20,183 bases of DNA from an uncultured Oscillospiraceae bacterium (GTDB lineage: Bacteria > Bacillota > Clostridia > Oscillospirales > Acutalibacteraceae). Every line of letters starts with the position of its first letter. Position 1 is the first letter of the stretch. Below, in pieces: positions 1 to 5,873 of this stretch. The stretch is from assembly GCA_900543795.1 (NCBI GenBank), contig UQSH01000032.1, forward strand, positions 1 through 20,183. The letters run 5' to 3'. The position numbers and the translations under genes were made by a program. Below the pieces are notes generated by a model. It was not told the DNA's origin. It ran no database searches and saw only the letters and a program-made list of their open reading frames with translations.

Positions 1-154
1 ATGAACGGCTTGTAAATTCTCAAAATTTTTTTAGTCCCTACTTGACACAAGAAGACACGCCCCGATTGGGAAGCGAGCTTAAAAGCTCGTCTCTGTCGGG
101 GCTGAATTTTTCGTCATCGTAATGGCTGTGTGTGTCAAATATATTATTAAGCAT
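1..154 (-). pseudogene. tatD: 5' end of TatD-family metal-dependent DNase, frameshifted and cut by window edge
   Basis: TatD proteins are cytoplasmic metal-dependent hydrolases (DNase/exonuclease activity) with a TIM-barrel fold. Translation from the ATG at 154-152 reads MLNNIFDTHSHYDDEKFS and continues to SSLPNRGVSSCVK before a TAG at 40-38. The N-terminal DTHSH is the family's HxH metal-binding motif, and DDE..F..DRDELL is typical of the next helix. The ATG lies 18 nt after the metG stop with a GGTGA site 5 nt upstream, and metG-tatD is a common Firmicutes order. After residue 37 the family pattern continues in other frames: VGT in one, then KNFENLQAVH in a second. One missing base after GTCAA and one missing A in the run of seven A's would restore V-N-V-G-T-K-K-N-F-E-N-L. 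Either the gene is decayed or these are sequencing errors near a contig end. The family call is fairly sure; pseudogene status is not. Confidence -1.
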
Positions 155-172
155 TAAATTCACCGTCTTGCG

Positions 173-2116
173 TTATCTCAGCTGCGTGCCCTCGTCAATA
201 CCGTCAACGAAAAGAACCTTAACTCCGCCGTCCTGTGTGTCGCCCGCAAGAAGCATACCGTTGCTCATTTCTCCGCAAAGCTTTGCAGGCTTAAGATTTG
301 CAACAATAACAACCTTTTTGCCGATTAAATCCTCCGGCTTATACCACGGTGCAATTCCCGAAACAATCTGTCTCGGCTCTGCAGAGCCGTCATTCACCTG
401 AAGCTTAAGAAGCTTTTTGGCTTTCTTAATCGGCTCGCATTGAGTTATTTTTGCAACACGAAGCTCAACCTTGGAGAAATCGTCAAACTGAATTTCGGCA
501 AGGCCGGCGGGCTTTTCGTTTGCTTTCTTTGCCTCGTCTGCCTGCTTTTGAATAAGCGCATTAAGCTCGTCAATTTCCTTTTCAACATCAATTCTCGGGA
601 AAAGCGGCTCGCCCCTGTGAACGGTAACATTTTCGGGAAGCACTCCGAATTTTCCAGCGTTTTCGTATGATATGAGCGAGGCTTCCGCTCCAATCTGCTC
701 CCAAACCTTAGGCATTGTGCTTGGCATAAAGCAGGAAAGCAGGGTGGTGCTTATTCTTATTGCTTCAAGCAAATTATAAAGCACGCTCGCAAGGCGGGCT
801 TTCTTGCTTTTGTCCTTTCCGAGAATCCAAGGCTGTGTTTCGTCGATATACTTGTTTGCTCTTGAAATAACCTTGAATATTTCCGCAAGCGCATTGTTTA
901 ATTGCGTTTCGTCGATATAATAATCCGTTTTATCGCGAAGCGCAAGCGCCATATCTATTAATTCTTTATCTATCTCGGCTTCCTCTCTTTCGCTCGGAAG
1001 AGTGCCGCCGAAATATTTTTCAATCATTGCAACTGTTCTTGAAACAAGATTTCCCAAATCGTTTGCAAGGTCTGAATTAATGCGGTTTATCATAATTTCA
1101 TTTGAAAAAGAGCTGTCTGCTCCGAGAGCCATTTCTCTTAAAATGTGGTATCTAATCGCATCGCATCCGTATCTTTCTCCCAAAACAAACGGGTCAACAA
1201 CATTGCCGAGAGATTTAGACATTTTTTGGCCGTTAAAGGTTATCCAGCCGTGAACGGCAAGGTGCTTTGGAAGGGGCTGTTCAAGAGCCATAAGCATTGC
1301 AGGCCAAATGATTGCGTGAAAGCGCATAATGTCCTTTGCAACCATGTGAGTATCTGCCGGCCAAAATTTTTCGTAATCATTGTATTTTTCGTTCTTGAAG
1401 CCGAGTGCGCTGATATAGTTTGAAAGTGCGTCTATCCAAACATAAACAACATGCTTTTCATCAAATGTAACGGGTATTCCCCAAGTGAAGGAGGTTCTTG
1501 AAACGCAAAGGTCTTCAAGTCCCGGCTTTATGAAATTATTAACAAGCTCAACGGCTCTTGATTTCGGTTGAAGATAATCGGTTTCGGTTAAAAGTCGTTC
1601 AATTCTGTCTGCAAATGGAGACATTTTAAAGAAATATGCTTCCTCCGAGGCGTCAACAACCTCTCTTCCGCAGTCAGGGCATTTGCCGTCAACAAGCTGG
1701 CTTTCCGTCCAAAAGCTTTCGCAGGGAGTGCAGTATTTGCCTGTATACTGTCCTTTATAAATATATCCCTTGTCGTAAAGCTCTTTAAATATTTTTTGAA
1801 CGGTTTCGATATGATAATCGTCTGTTGTTCGGATATATCTGTCGTAGCTGATGTTCATATAGCTCCAAAGCTTTTTGAAAATGCTAACGATTTCATCAAC
1901 ATATTCCTTGGGAGTAATTCCCTTTTCAGCTGCCTTTTGTTCAATTTTAAGTCCGTGCTCGTCTGTTCCCGTTAAAAAGAGAACCTCCTTGCCTTGAAGC
2001 CTTCTGTATCTCGCAATTGAGTCGCAGGCAACAGTTGTGTAGCAATGGCCGATATGAGGATTTCCCGAGGGATAGTATATCGGCGTTGTTATATAAAACC
2101 TTTCTTTATCTGCCAT
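173..2116 (-). CDS. metG: methionyl-tRNA synthetase
   Basis: Charges tRNA-Met with methionine in the cytoplasm, using ATP. The 647 residues match the long bacterial form. The class I signature HIGH is at residues 21-24 and the KMSKS loop at 298-302. The connective peptide carries a zinc knuckle with Cys129, Cys132, Cys146 and Cys149. An anticodon-binding helical domain follows at about 350-500. A C-terminal tRNA-binding (EMAP II/Arc1p-like, OB-fold) domain runs from about 545 to the end and is the dimerisation and tRNA-binding appendage of many bacterial MetRS. The ATG at 2116 has AAAGGA about 9 nt upstream. It lies 38 nt downstream of the small membrane-protein gene and 18 nt upstream of the tatD start, so it is probably co-transcribed with both. 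No T-box leader fits in the 38-nt gap, so any methionine control would have to act further upstream. Identification is secure. Confidence -1.
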   Translation of the reverse strand: MADKERFYITTPIYYPSGNPHIGHCYTTVACDSIARYRRLQGKEVLFLTGTDEHGLKIEQKAAEKGITPKEYVDEIVSIFKKLWSYMNISYDRYIRTTDDYHIETVQKIFKELYDKGYIYKGQYTGKYCTPCESFWTESQLVDGKCPDCGREVVDASEEAYFFKMSPFADRIERLLTETDYLQPKSRAVELVNNFIKPGLEDLCVSRTSFTWGIPVTFDEKHVVYVWIDALSNYISALGFKNEKYNDYEKFWPADTHMVAKDIMRFHAIIWPAMLMALEQPLPKHLAVHGWITFNGQKMSKSLGNVVDPFVLGERYGCDAIRYHILREMALGADSSFSNEIMINRINSDLANDLGNLVSRTVAMIEKYFGGTLPSEREEAEIDKELIDMALALRDKTDYYIDETQLNNALAEIFKVISRANKYIDETQPWILGKDKSKKARLASVLYNLLEAIRISTTLLSCFMPSTMPKVWEQIGAEASLISYENAGKFGVLPENVTVHRGEPLFPRIDVEKEIDELNALIQKQADEAKKANEKPAGLAEIQFDDFSKVELRVAKITQCEPIKKAKKLLKLQVNDGSAEPRQIVSGIAPWYKPEDLIGKKVVIVANLKPAKLCGEMSNGMLLAGDTQDGGVKVLFVDGIDEGTQLR

Positions 2117-2154
2117 TTTTTATTTCCTTTCGTTCGGCAGTAGCCTTAATATTT

Positions 2155-2640
2155 TTATATTAGTGAAAATTGGACCTTATCGCCCGTTGAGGTAATTGTT
2201 TCGGTTGCTTTTCCCGTAACAAGGTCAACCGAAACGGAGGCGTATTTTTCGCCGTCCTTATATACCGCAAAATAATTAATTCCGTTTTCCTCGATTGTTC
2301 TGTTGATTTCAAGGTCGTTTCCGTAATGCTCGTAAAGAGCGTCAAGCGCTTCGTTAACCGTAAGCGGAAGCTCATATCCAACGGGCTTTTTTGTTGTAAC
2401 GGTTGTTTGCTTTTCCGTTGACTGCGCCTCGGATTGCTCCTGCGAAGCAGGCTCGCTCGCCTGTGCAGATGTGCTGCCTTCAATTGAAGAGCTGCTCTGC
2501 TCTGAGGATGAGCCCTCGGGAGCTTCGGGCTTTTGCGTGCTCATATAAACGGCAACGCCTGCCGCAACAACTATAAGCACGGCAAGTATTGCTATAATCG
2601 CCTTCATATTTTTATCTTTTTTATTTTTCTTTTCAGACAT
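2155..2640 (-). CDS. small single-pass membrane protein, unknown function
   Basis: I do not recognise a named family. The 161 residues fall into three parts. A Lys-rich cytoplasmic start (MSEKKNKKDKNMK) is followed by one hydrophobic segment at about residues 13-34. A Ser/Glu/Gln/Thr-rich, probably disordered linker covers about 35-85. A folded-looking C-terminal segment at about 88-161 starts GYELPLTVNEALDALYEHYG and ends in beta-type sequence with FAVYKDGEKYASVSVDLVTG. This layout suggests an N-in membrane anchor presenting a small outer domain. The end is loosely reminiscent of PepSY-like domains, but that is a guess. The start at 2640 is supported by GGAGG 8 nt upstream, next to the nagB stop. 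It sits 17 nt after nagB and 38 nt before metG on the same strand, so it is probably part of a nagB-metG transcript. Confidence -1.
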   Translation of the reverse strand: MSEKKNKKDKNMKAIIAILAVLIVVAAGVAVYMSTQKPEAPEGSSSEQSSSSIEGSTSAQASEPASQEQSEAQSTEKQTTVTTKKPVGYELPLTVNEALDALYEHYGNDLEINRTIEENGINYFAVYKDGEKYASVSVDLVTGKATETITSTGDKVQFSLI

Positions 2641-2657
2641 AAATTTGCCCTCCGTTT

Positions 2658-3383
2658 TTATAAAAGAGATGCCGCCGCTTTGTCAAGCATAAGAGTAACA
2701 TCCGTGTGAAACTGCAAAACAGAAGCAGGGCACATAGGCGTAACATTTCCGTCAATAAGCTGCTTAATGGCTTTTGCCTTGTTAGCTCCAAGTGCAATAA
2801 TAAGAATTTTCTTTGCCTGCATTATGGAGCCGATACCCATTGTAACCGCCTGAGTCGGAACCTCTTCTATTGAATTGAAAAATCTGCTGTTGTCCTTAAC
2901 GGTGCTCTCTTTAAGAGTAACAACATGGCTCCAACGCTGAAAGCAGTCCGCAGGCTCATTAAATGCAATGTGGCCGTTTGAGCCTATTCCGAGAAGCTGA
3001 ATATCAATTCCGCCTGCGTTCTTGATTTTCTGCTCGTAATCCTTACATTCCTGCTCTAAATCCTCGGCATTTCCGTTAAGGAAATTAATGCTTTTCTCGG
3101 GAATGTTTATGTGGTCAAAAAGGTTTTCGTGCATAAATGAGTGGTAGGAATTTTTATCCTTTACATCAAGATTAACATATTCGTCAAGGTTAAATGTTGT
3201 AACCGATGAAAAGTCAACAACGCCCTTTTTGTAAAGCTCAATCATCTGCCCGTAGGGCTTTAAGGGAGTTGAGCCTGTTGCAAGTCCCAAAACGGAATCG
3301 GGCTTTTGAAGCACCTGGCCGCACATATAGTTGCCTGCGGCAATTCCGATTTGCTCTTCGCTTTCGTAAATAAGTACATTCAT
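2658..3383 (-). CDS. nagB: glucosamine-6-phosphate deaminase
   Basis: Converts glucosamine-6-phosphate to fructose-6-phosphate and ammonia, feeding amino-sugar carbon into glycolysis (cytoplasmic). The 241-residue length is normal for the Gram-positive, non-allosteric type. Visible motifs are the phosphate loop GLATGSTPLKPYG (33-45), FNLDEYVNL with the general-acid/base Asp67, and GIGSNGHIAFNEP with His138 and Glu143. The position that is Asp in E. coli NagB (Asp141) is Asn136 here; I recall this as usual in Bacillus-type enzymes rather than a defect. The ATG at 3383 has AGGAGG 8 nt upstream. No nagA or sugar transporter is adjacent. Its promoter lies about 35-60 nt upstream, with the -35 overlapping the vanZ-like stop. 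No NagR/DasR-like operator was recognised. Identification is secure. Confidence -1.
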   Translation of the reverse strand: MNVLIYESEEQIGIAAGNYMCGQVLQKPDSVLGLATGSTPLKPYGQMIELYKKGVVDFSSVTTFNLDEYVNLDVKDKNSYHSFMHENLFDHINIPEKSINFLNGNAEDLEQECKDYEQKIKNAGGIDIQLLGIGSNGHIAFNEPADCFQRWSHVVTLKESTVKDNSRFFNSIEEVPTQAVTMGIGSIMQAKKILIIALGANKAKAIKQLIDGNVTPMCPASVLQFHTDVTLMLDKAAASLL

Positions 3384-3417
3384 TAGGATAACCTCCTCAT
3401 TACATAACTATTATAAT

Positions 3418-3445
3418 ATTATAATAAAATTGCTTTTTGTGTCAA
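3418..3445 (-). promoter_or_regulatory. nagB promoter (TTGACA-16-TATAAT)
   Basis: Read on the minus strand, TTGACA lies at 3445-3440 and TATAAT at 3423-3418, separated by 16 nt. Both hexamers match the vegetative sigma consensus. The TGA stop of the upstream vanZ-like gene lies inside the -35 hexamer. The -10 region forms part of an 18-nt AT-only palindrome at 3409-3426. Start of transcription would be near 3411, giving a leader of about 28 nt before nagB. Confidence -1.
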
Positions 3446-3909
3446 TATTCGGATTGGCCGTTTTTTTCTTTTTTTCGTGAAATTATTTTTTCGGAAAGCT
3501 TTATTATAACCAAAAAACCACCGGCCCCAAAAACGGCCCCCGCCGTGTCTATTGCCCAGTCGGAGATTTTGCACGCCCTGCCCTCAACGAAAATTTGATG
3601 AATTTCATCGGTTACGGCATAAAGAGAGGTGCAAACAACCGCAAGCGGCGTTTTTGTTCTTTCAAGCTGCACAAAAAGTGCAAGCGCAAAAAGAAGCGCA
3701 AGCCCTGTAAATTCAAGAAAATGAGCAGACTTTCTGACTATGAAATCCGTAACGGCGTTGCTTCCGAAAAGCCTTTGCAAAAGCTCAACAAAATAACCGC
3801 TTTGCTCAGAGGATTGCGTTGCCGTTCTTGATGAAAAGTAAAATATAACTCCCATACAAGCCGCAACAAGCATCCAGCATATTATTTTTTTAACCCTCTC
3901 TTGTTGCAT
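3442..3909 (-). CDS. VanZ-like family membrane protein
   Basis: A 155-residue integral membrane protein of the VanZ-like family, named after the teicoplanin-resistance protein VanZ. Most members have no defined role, and nothing here argues for antibiotic resistance. Evidence is the family pattern: a first membrane helix ending FYFSSRTATQSSEQS, then RKSAHFLEFTGLALLFAL, then YAVTDEIHQIFVEGRACKISDWAIDTAGAVFG, with about four hydrophobic segments and a Lys/Arg-rich tail. The open frame extends upstream to 4116, but that part lies inside the lipoprotein gene and lacks membrane character. The ATG at 3909 gives MQQERVKKII directly before the first helix and has a purine-rich AAGGGTG about 10 nt upstream, so I chose it. 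It overlaps the end of the solute-binding gene by 20 nt, which suggests translational coupling. Confidence -1.
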   Translation of the reverse strand: MQQERVKKIICWMLVAACMGVIFYFSSRTATQSSEQSGYFVELLQRLFGSNAVTDFIVRKSAHFLEFTGLALLFALALFVQLERTKTPLAVVCTSLYAVTDEIHQIFVEGRACKISDWAIDTAGAVFGAGGFLVIIKLSEKIISRKKEKNGQSEY

Positions 3910-5521
3910 AAACGAACGACACCCTTCCCGAGCCCGGATGGAATTGAACGCTGCTGACACCCTTTGCCTGCGCATAGAAATTAGATTCATAAAAAACAGG
4001 CGTGTAGCAATAAGTATCATAAAGTGCTTTTTCACATTCCGTGCAGGCAGAGGCAAGCTCAGCCTCTCCCGCAGTAAGAGCATTTTCAAGCGCATTGTTA
4101 AAATCGTCTTTATCAAACGAGCTCAAATTGCTGTCTGCCAAAGCATTCAAAAACGAAACGGGGCTTTCAGAGGAAGCCGAAAATGGATAAAGCGCAAGAT
4201 CGTAATCGCCGGAGGCAACTTTTGATTTCAGCTCTCCTTCGGGCATTGCTTCGATTTTAAGAGTAAATTCCGTGCTTTTGCCGTTAACATTTGAAACGGC
4301 TCCGATTCCAGCCTGTATGCCCTGAACAAGCTCCTTTGCCGCCTCCTGCATATTTTCGGGAACAAGAAGCGTTGCGTCGGTTGAATATATTTTTGCGTCT
4401 TTAACCGCACTCTTCCAAAGCGAAATCGCTGCTTCTCTGTTTTCTGCCTCGGTAATTCTTTCTGCCGCCTGCGTGTATGGTGTGTTGCCGATTTTGCAGG
4501 AGGGCGGAACAAATCCGTAAGCGTCCGAAAGATAGTTGAATTTATCAAAATCAATGTCAGAGGCACTGAGCGCAAGCGCACGGCGTGCGTCCCTTTCAGA
4601 GAAAATTCCCTTTGTTGAATTGATTACGAGCAACCAGGTTGTGTTAATGTATGATATCAGCGAAACTCCGCTTTTTTTGCTTATTTTTTCACTTTCATAT
4701 CCTCTAATGTATGCGGCGTCATAATATCCGCTTAAAATGTCCTCTGAAAGATTTTCGTCTGCGCTCACGATTTTCAGCGTCAGGTCTGCCGCCTTTGCGG
4801 GCGAGGGACCCTTATATGCCGAATTGTTTTTGAGTATGTAAGAGGCTTCAAGCACATTTGTTATAACGAACTGACCGTTAAACATTGTGTATTTCAAATC
4901 AAGACCGTATCTGCCGTTTGTACTGTTGAAAAATTCCTCGTTACAGGGCATTGCAACGGCGGTTGACATTGTTTTTAAAAAACTGTCATTAGGCGATGAA
5001 AGCGTAATTTGTAAGGTGTAATCGTCATTTGCACGGGCTCCGAGCGTGCCTTTATCCGCCCTGCCGGCGTTGATTTCGGGAGCGTTAACTATTGAGGAAA
5101 TTGTTGAGAAAAGGGGCGACTGCGTTGAGCTGTCCGCCGCTCTTTGAAGCGCAAAAACAAAATCGCTTGCCGTTATTTCCGGGTTAAAATCCTCTCCTAA
5201 TTTTTCCTTAACAGAGGGATAAATATACCAATGAAGCCCCTTGTTAAGATAAAATGTATATGTAAGTCCGTCTTCGGATATGCTCCAGCTTGATGCACAG
5301 GCGGGCAGAATTTTGCCCTCATCGTCGCACCTAACAAGTCCTTCAAAGCAGTTTTCAATAACAAGAAATTCATCGGAGGTTGAGGCAACCTGCGGGTCAT
5401 AGCTGTTTATATTTCCGCTGAAGGGGTAAATAAAATCAATGCTTTTTTCGGCTTTTGAGCAACTCGAAAGAGCGCAAGCCGTCAGTATTATGCAAAGAAA
5501 AAGAGAAATTGCTTTTTTCAT
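3890..5521 (-). CDS. family 5 extracellular solute-binding lipoprotein (oligopeptide-type)
   Basis: Likely the ligand-binding lipoprotein of a peptide or nickel/peptide-type ABC importer (SBP_bac_5), anchored outside the cytoplasmic membrane. Starting at MKKAISLFLC, the hydrophobic signal ends in a lipobox-like LSSC, predicting lipidation of that Cys. Downstream are family landmarks: the N-terminal YPFSGNINSYDPQVASTSDEF, LVRCDDEGKILPACASSWSISEDGLTYTFYL, and the helix ITASDFVFALQRAAD. The frame opens at a GTG (5533) and an ATG at 5530. I prefer the ATG at 5521 because GGTGA sits 8 nt upstream of it and the Lys-Lys start is typical; the mature protein is unaffected. It is about 543 residues, full length for the family. 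No permease or ATPase genes lie in the window, so it is an orphan here and its substrate is unknown. It is followed by the overlapping vanZ-like gene. Confidence -1.
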   Translation of the reverse strand: MKKAISLFLCIILTACALSSCSKAEKSIDFIYPFSGNINSYDPQVASTSDEFLVIENCFEGLVRCDDEGKILPACASSWSISEDGLTYTFYLNKGLHWYIYPSVKEKLGEDFNPEITASDFVFALQRAADSSTQSPLFSTISSIVNAPEINAGRADKGTLGARANDDYTLQITLSSPNDSFLKTMSTAVAMPCNEEFFNSTNGRYGLDLKYTMFNGQFVITNVLEASYILKNNSAYKGPSPAKAADLTLKIVSADENLSEDILSGYYDAAYIRGYESEKISKKSGVSLISYINTTWLLVINSTKGIFSERDARRALALSASDIDFDKFNYLSDAYGFVPPSCKIGNTPYTQAAERITEAENREAAISLWKSAVKDAKIYSTDATLLVPENMQEAAKELVQGIQAGIGAVSNVNGKSTEFTLKIEAMPEGELKSKVASGDYDLALYPFSASSESPVSFLNALADSNLSSFDKDDFNNALENALTAGEAELASACTECEKALYDTYCYTPVFYESNFYAQAKGVSSVQFHPGSGRVSFVYATREG

Positions 5522-5551
5522 AAAATTCATCACCGTTATATTAGTTACATT

Positions 5552-5560
5552 ATTATAACA
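5552..5560 (-). promoter_or_regulatory. extended -10 promoter for the solute-binding lipoprotein
   Basis: On the minus strand, TGTTATAAT (5560-5552) is a perfect extended -10. A second TATAAT-like box lies 10 nt upstream, giving the tandem GTTATAAT-CT-GTTATAAT. No good -35 is visible at 17 nt, as can occur with extended -10 promoters. It lies about 30 nt upstream of the preferred ATG at 5521. Confidence -1.
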
Positions 5561-5700
5561 GATTATAACGGATTTGAAAAGAGCCTATTAAAATTTAATT
5601 GAAAGGGTGAAAAATGGGCCAAATCTTAAAACACACGGCAGGGTGTTACAAAAACTTTTTAAAAATTGAGCATTTTTTCCAAATATTTTAAAACTTTTTA

Positions 5701-5729
5701 TTGACTTATTATTAAAGGGAGATTATTAT
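5701..5729 (+). promoter_or_regulatory. rpoB promoter (TTGACT-17-TATTAT)
   Basis: TTGACT at 5701-5706 and TATTAT at 5724-5729 are separated by exactly 17 nt, a near-consensus vegetative promoter. Transcription would begin near 5736, giving an rpoB leader of about 137 nt. It implies that rpoBC can be transcribed without an upstream rplKAJL operon. Confidence -1.
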
Positions 5730-5744
5730 ATTAGCACGATAAAA

Positions 5745-5864
5745 ATGGAGAGTGTTCGCTTTTTGCAAATAAGCCTTTTTCTAAATGCTCAAAAAAGGTG
5801 CTCAAAAGCAACAAAAATCGCAATGCTTTCGGCTTTTTTCAGTAATCTAAAAGAAACGGAGTGA
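5745..5864 (+). CDS. possible 39-residue leader ORF upstream of rpoB
   Basis: The ATG at 5745 opens a 39-codon frame starting MESVRFLQISLFLNAQKRCS and closing at TGA 5862-5864. That stop lies within the GGAGTGA ribosome binding site of rpoB, 9 nt before its start codon. The predicted transcript start is only about 9 nt before this ATG, so no Shine-Dalgarno site is available and translation would be almost leaderless. The peptide resembles no family I know. An open frame of this length can arise by chance. Treat as a candidate coupled leader peptide, not an established gene. Confidence -1.
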   Translation: MESVRFLQISLFLNAQKRCSKATKIAMLSAFFSNLKETE

Positions 5865-5873
5865 TTACCAAGT

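Larger units (their letters stand above)
5534..5873. other. divergent intergenic region between the solute-binding gene and rpoB
   Basis: This 340-bp AT-rich stretch separates the two divergent transcription units. It holds a minus-strand extended -10 near 5552-5560, a plus-strand rpoB promoter at 5701-5729, and a leader of about 137 nt before rpoB. The leader has a short AT-rich stem (5774-5780 with 5792-5798), a T-run at 5833-5838, and a 39-codon open frame. No rplL, rplJ or other ribosomal gene is present. The part at 5575-5700 holds nothing else I can support. Confidence -1.

Noticed and set aside
62..106. Hairpin-like inverted repeat sharing a 13-nt string (AAAAGCTCGTCTC) with the rpsL leader stem
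   Set aside because: It lies inside the tatD coding frame (codons for DRDELL) and lacks a terminator T-run. One shared 13-mer is expected by chance at this window size.
2976..2978. Asn136 in NagB where E. coli has a catalytic-site Asp
   Set aside because: Asn at this place is, to my knowledge, normal in Gram-positive NagB; the other catalytic residues are intact.
3910..4116. 69-residue upstream extension of the VanZ-like frame
   Set aside because: It is antiphase to the lipoprotein gene, lacks family similarity, and a better ATG at 3909 begins directly before the first membrane helix.
5614..5691. 25-codon frame starting MGQILKHTAG with a modest ribosome binding site
   Set aside because: It lies upstream of the rpoB promoter with no promoter of its own visible, is very short, and resembles nothing known.
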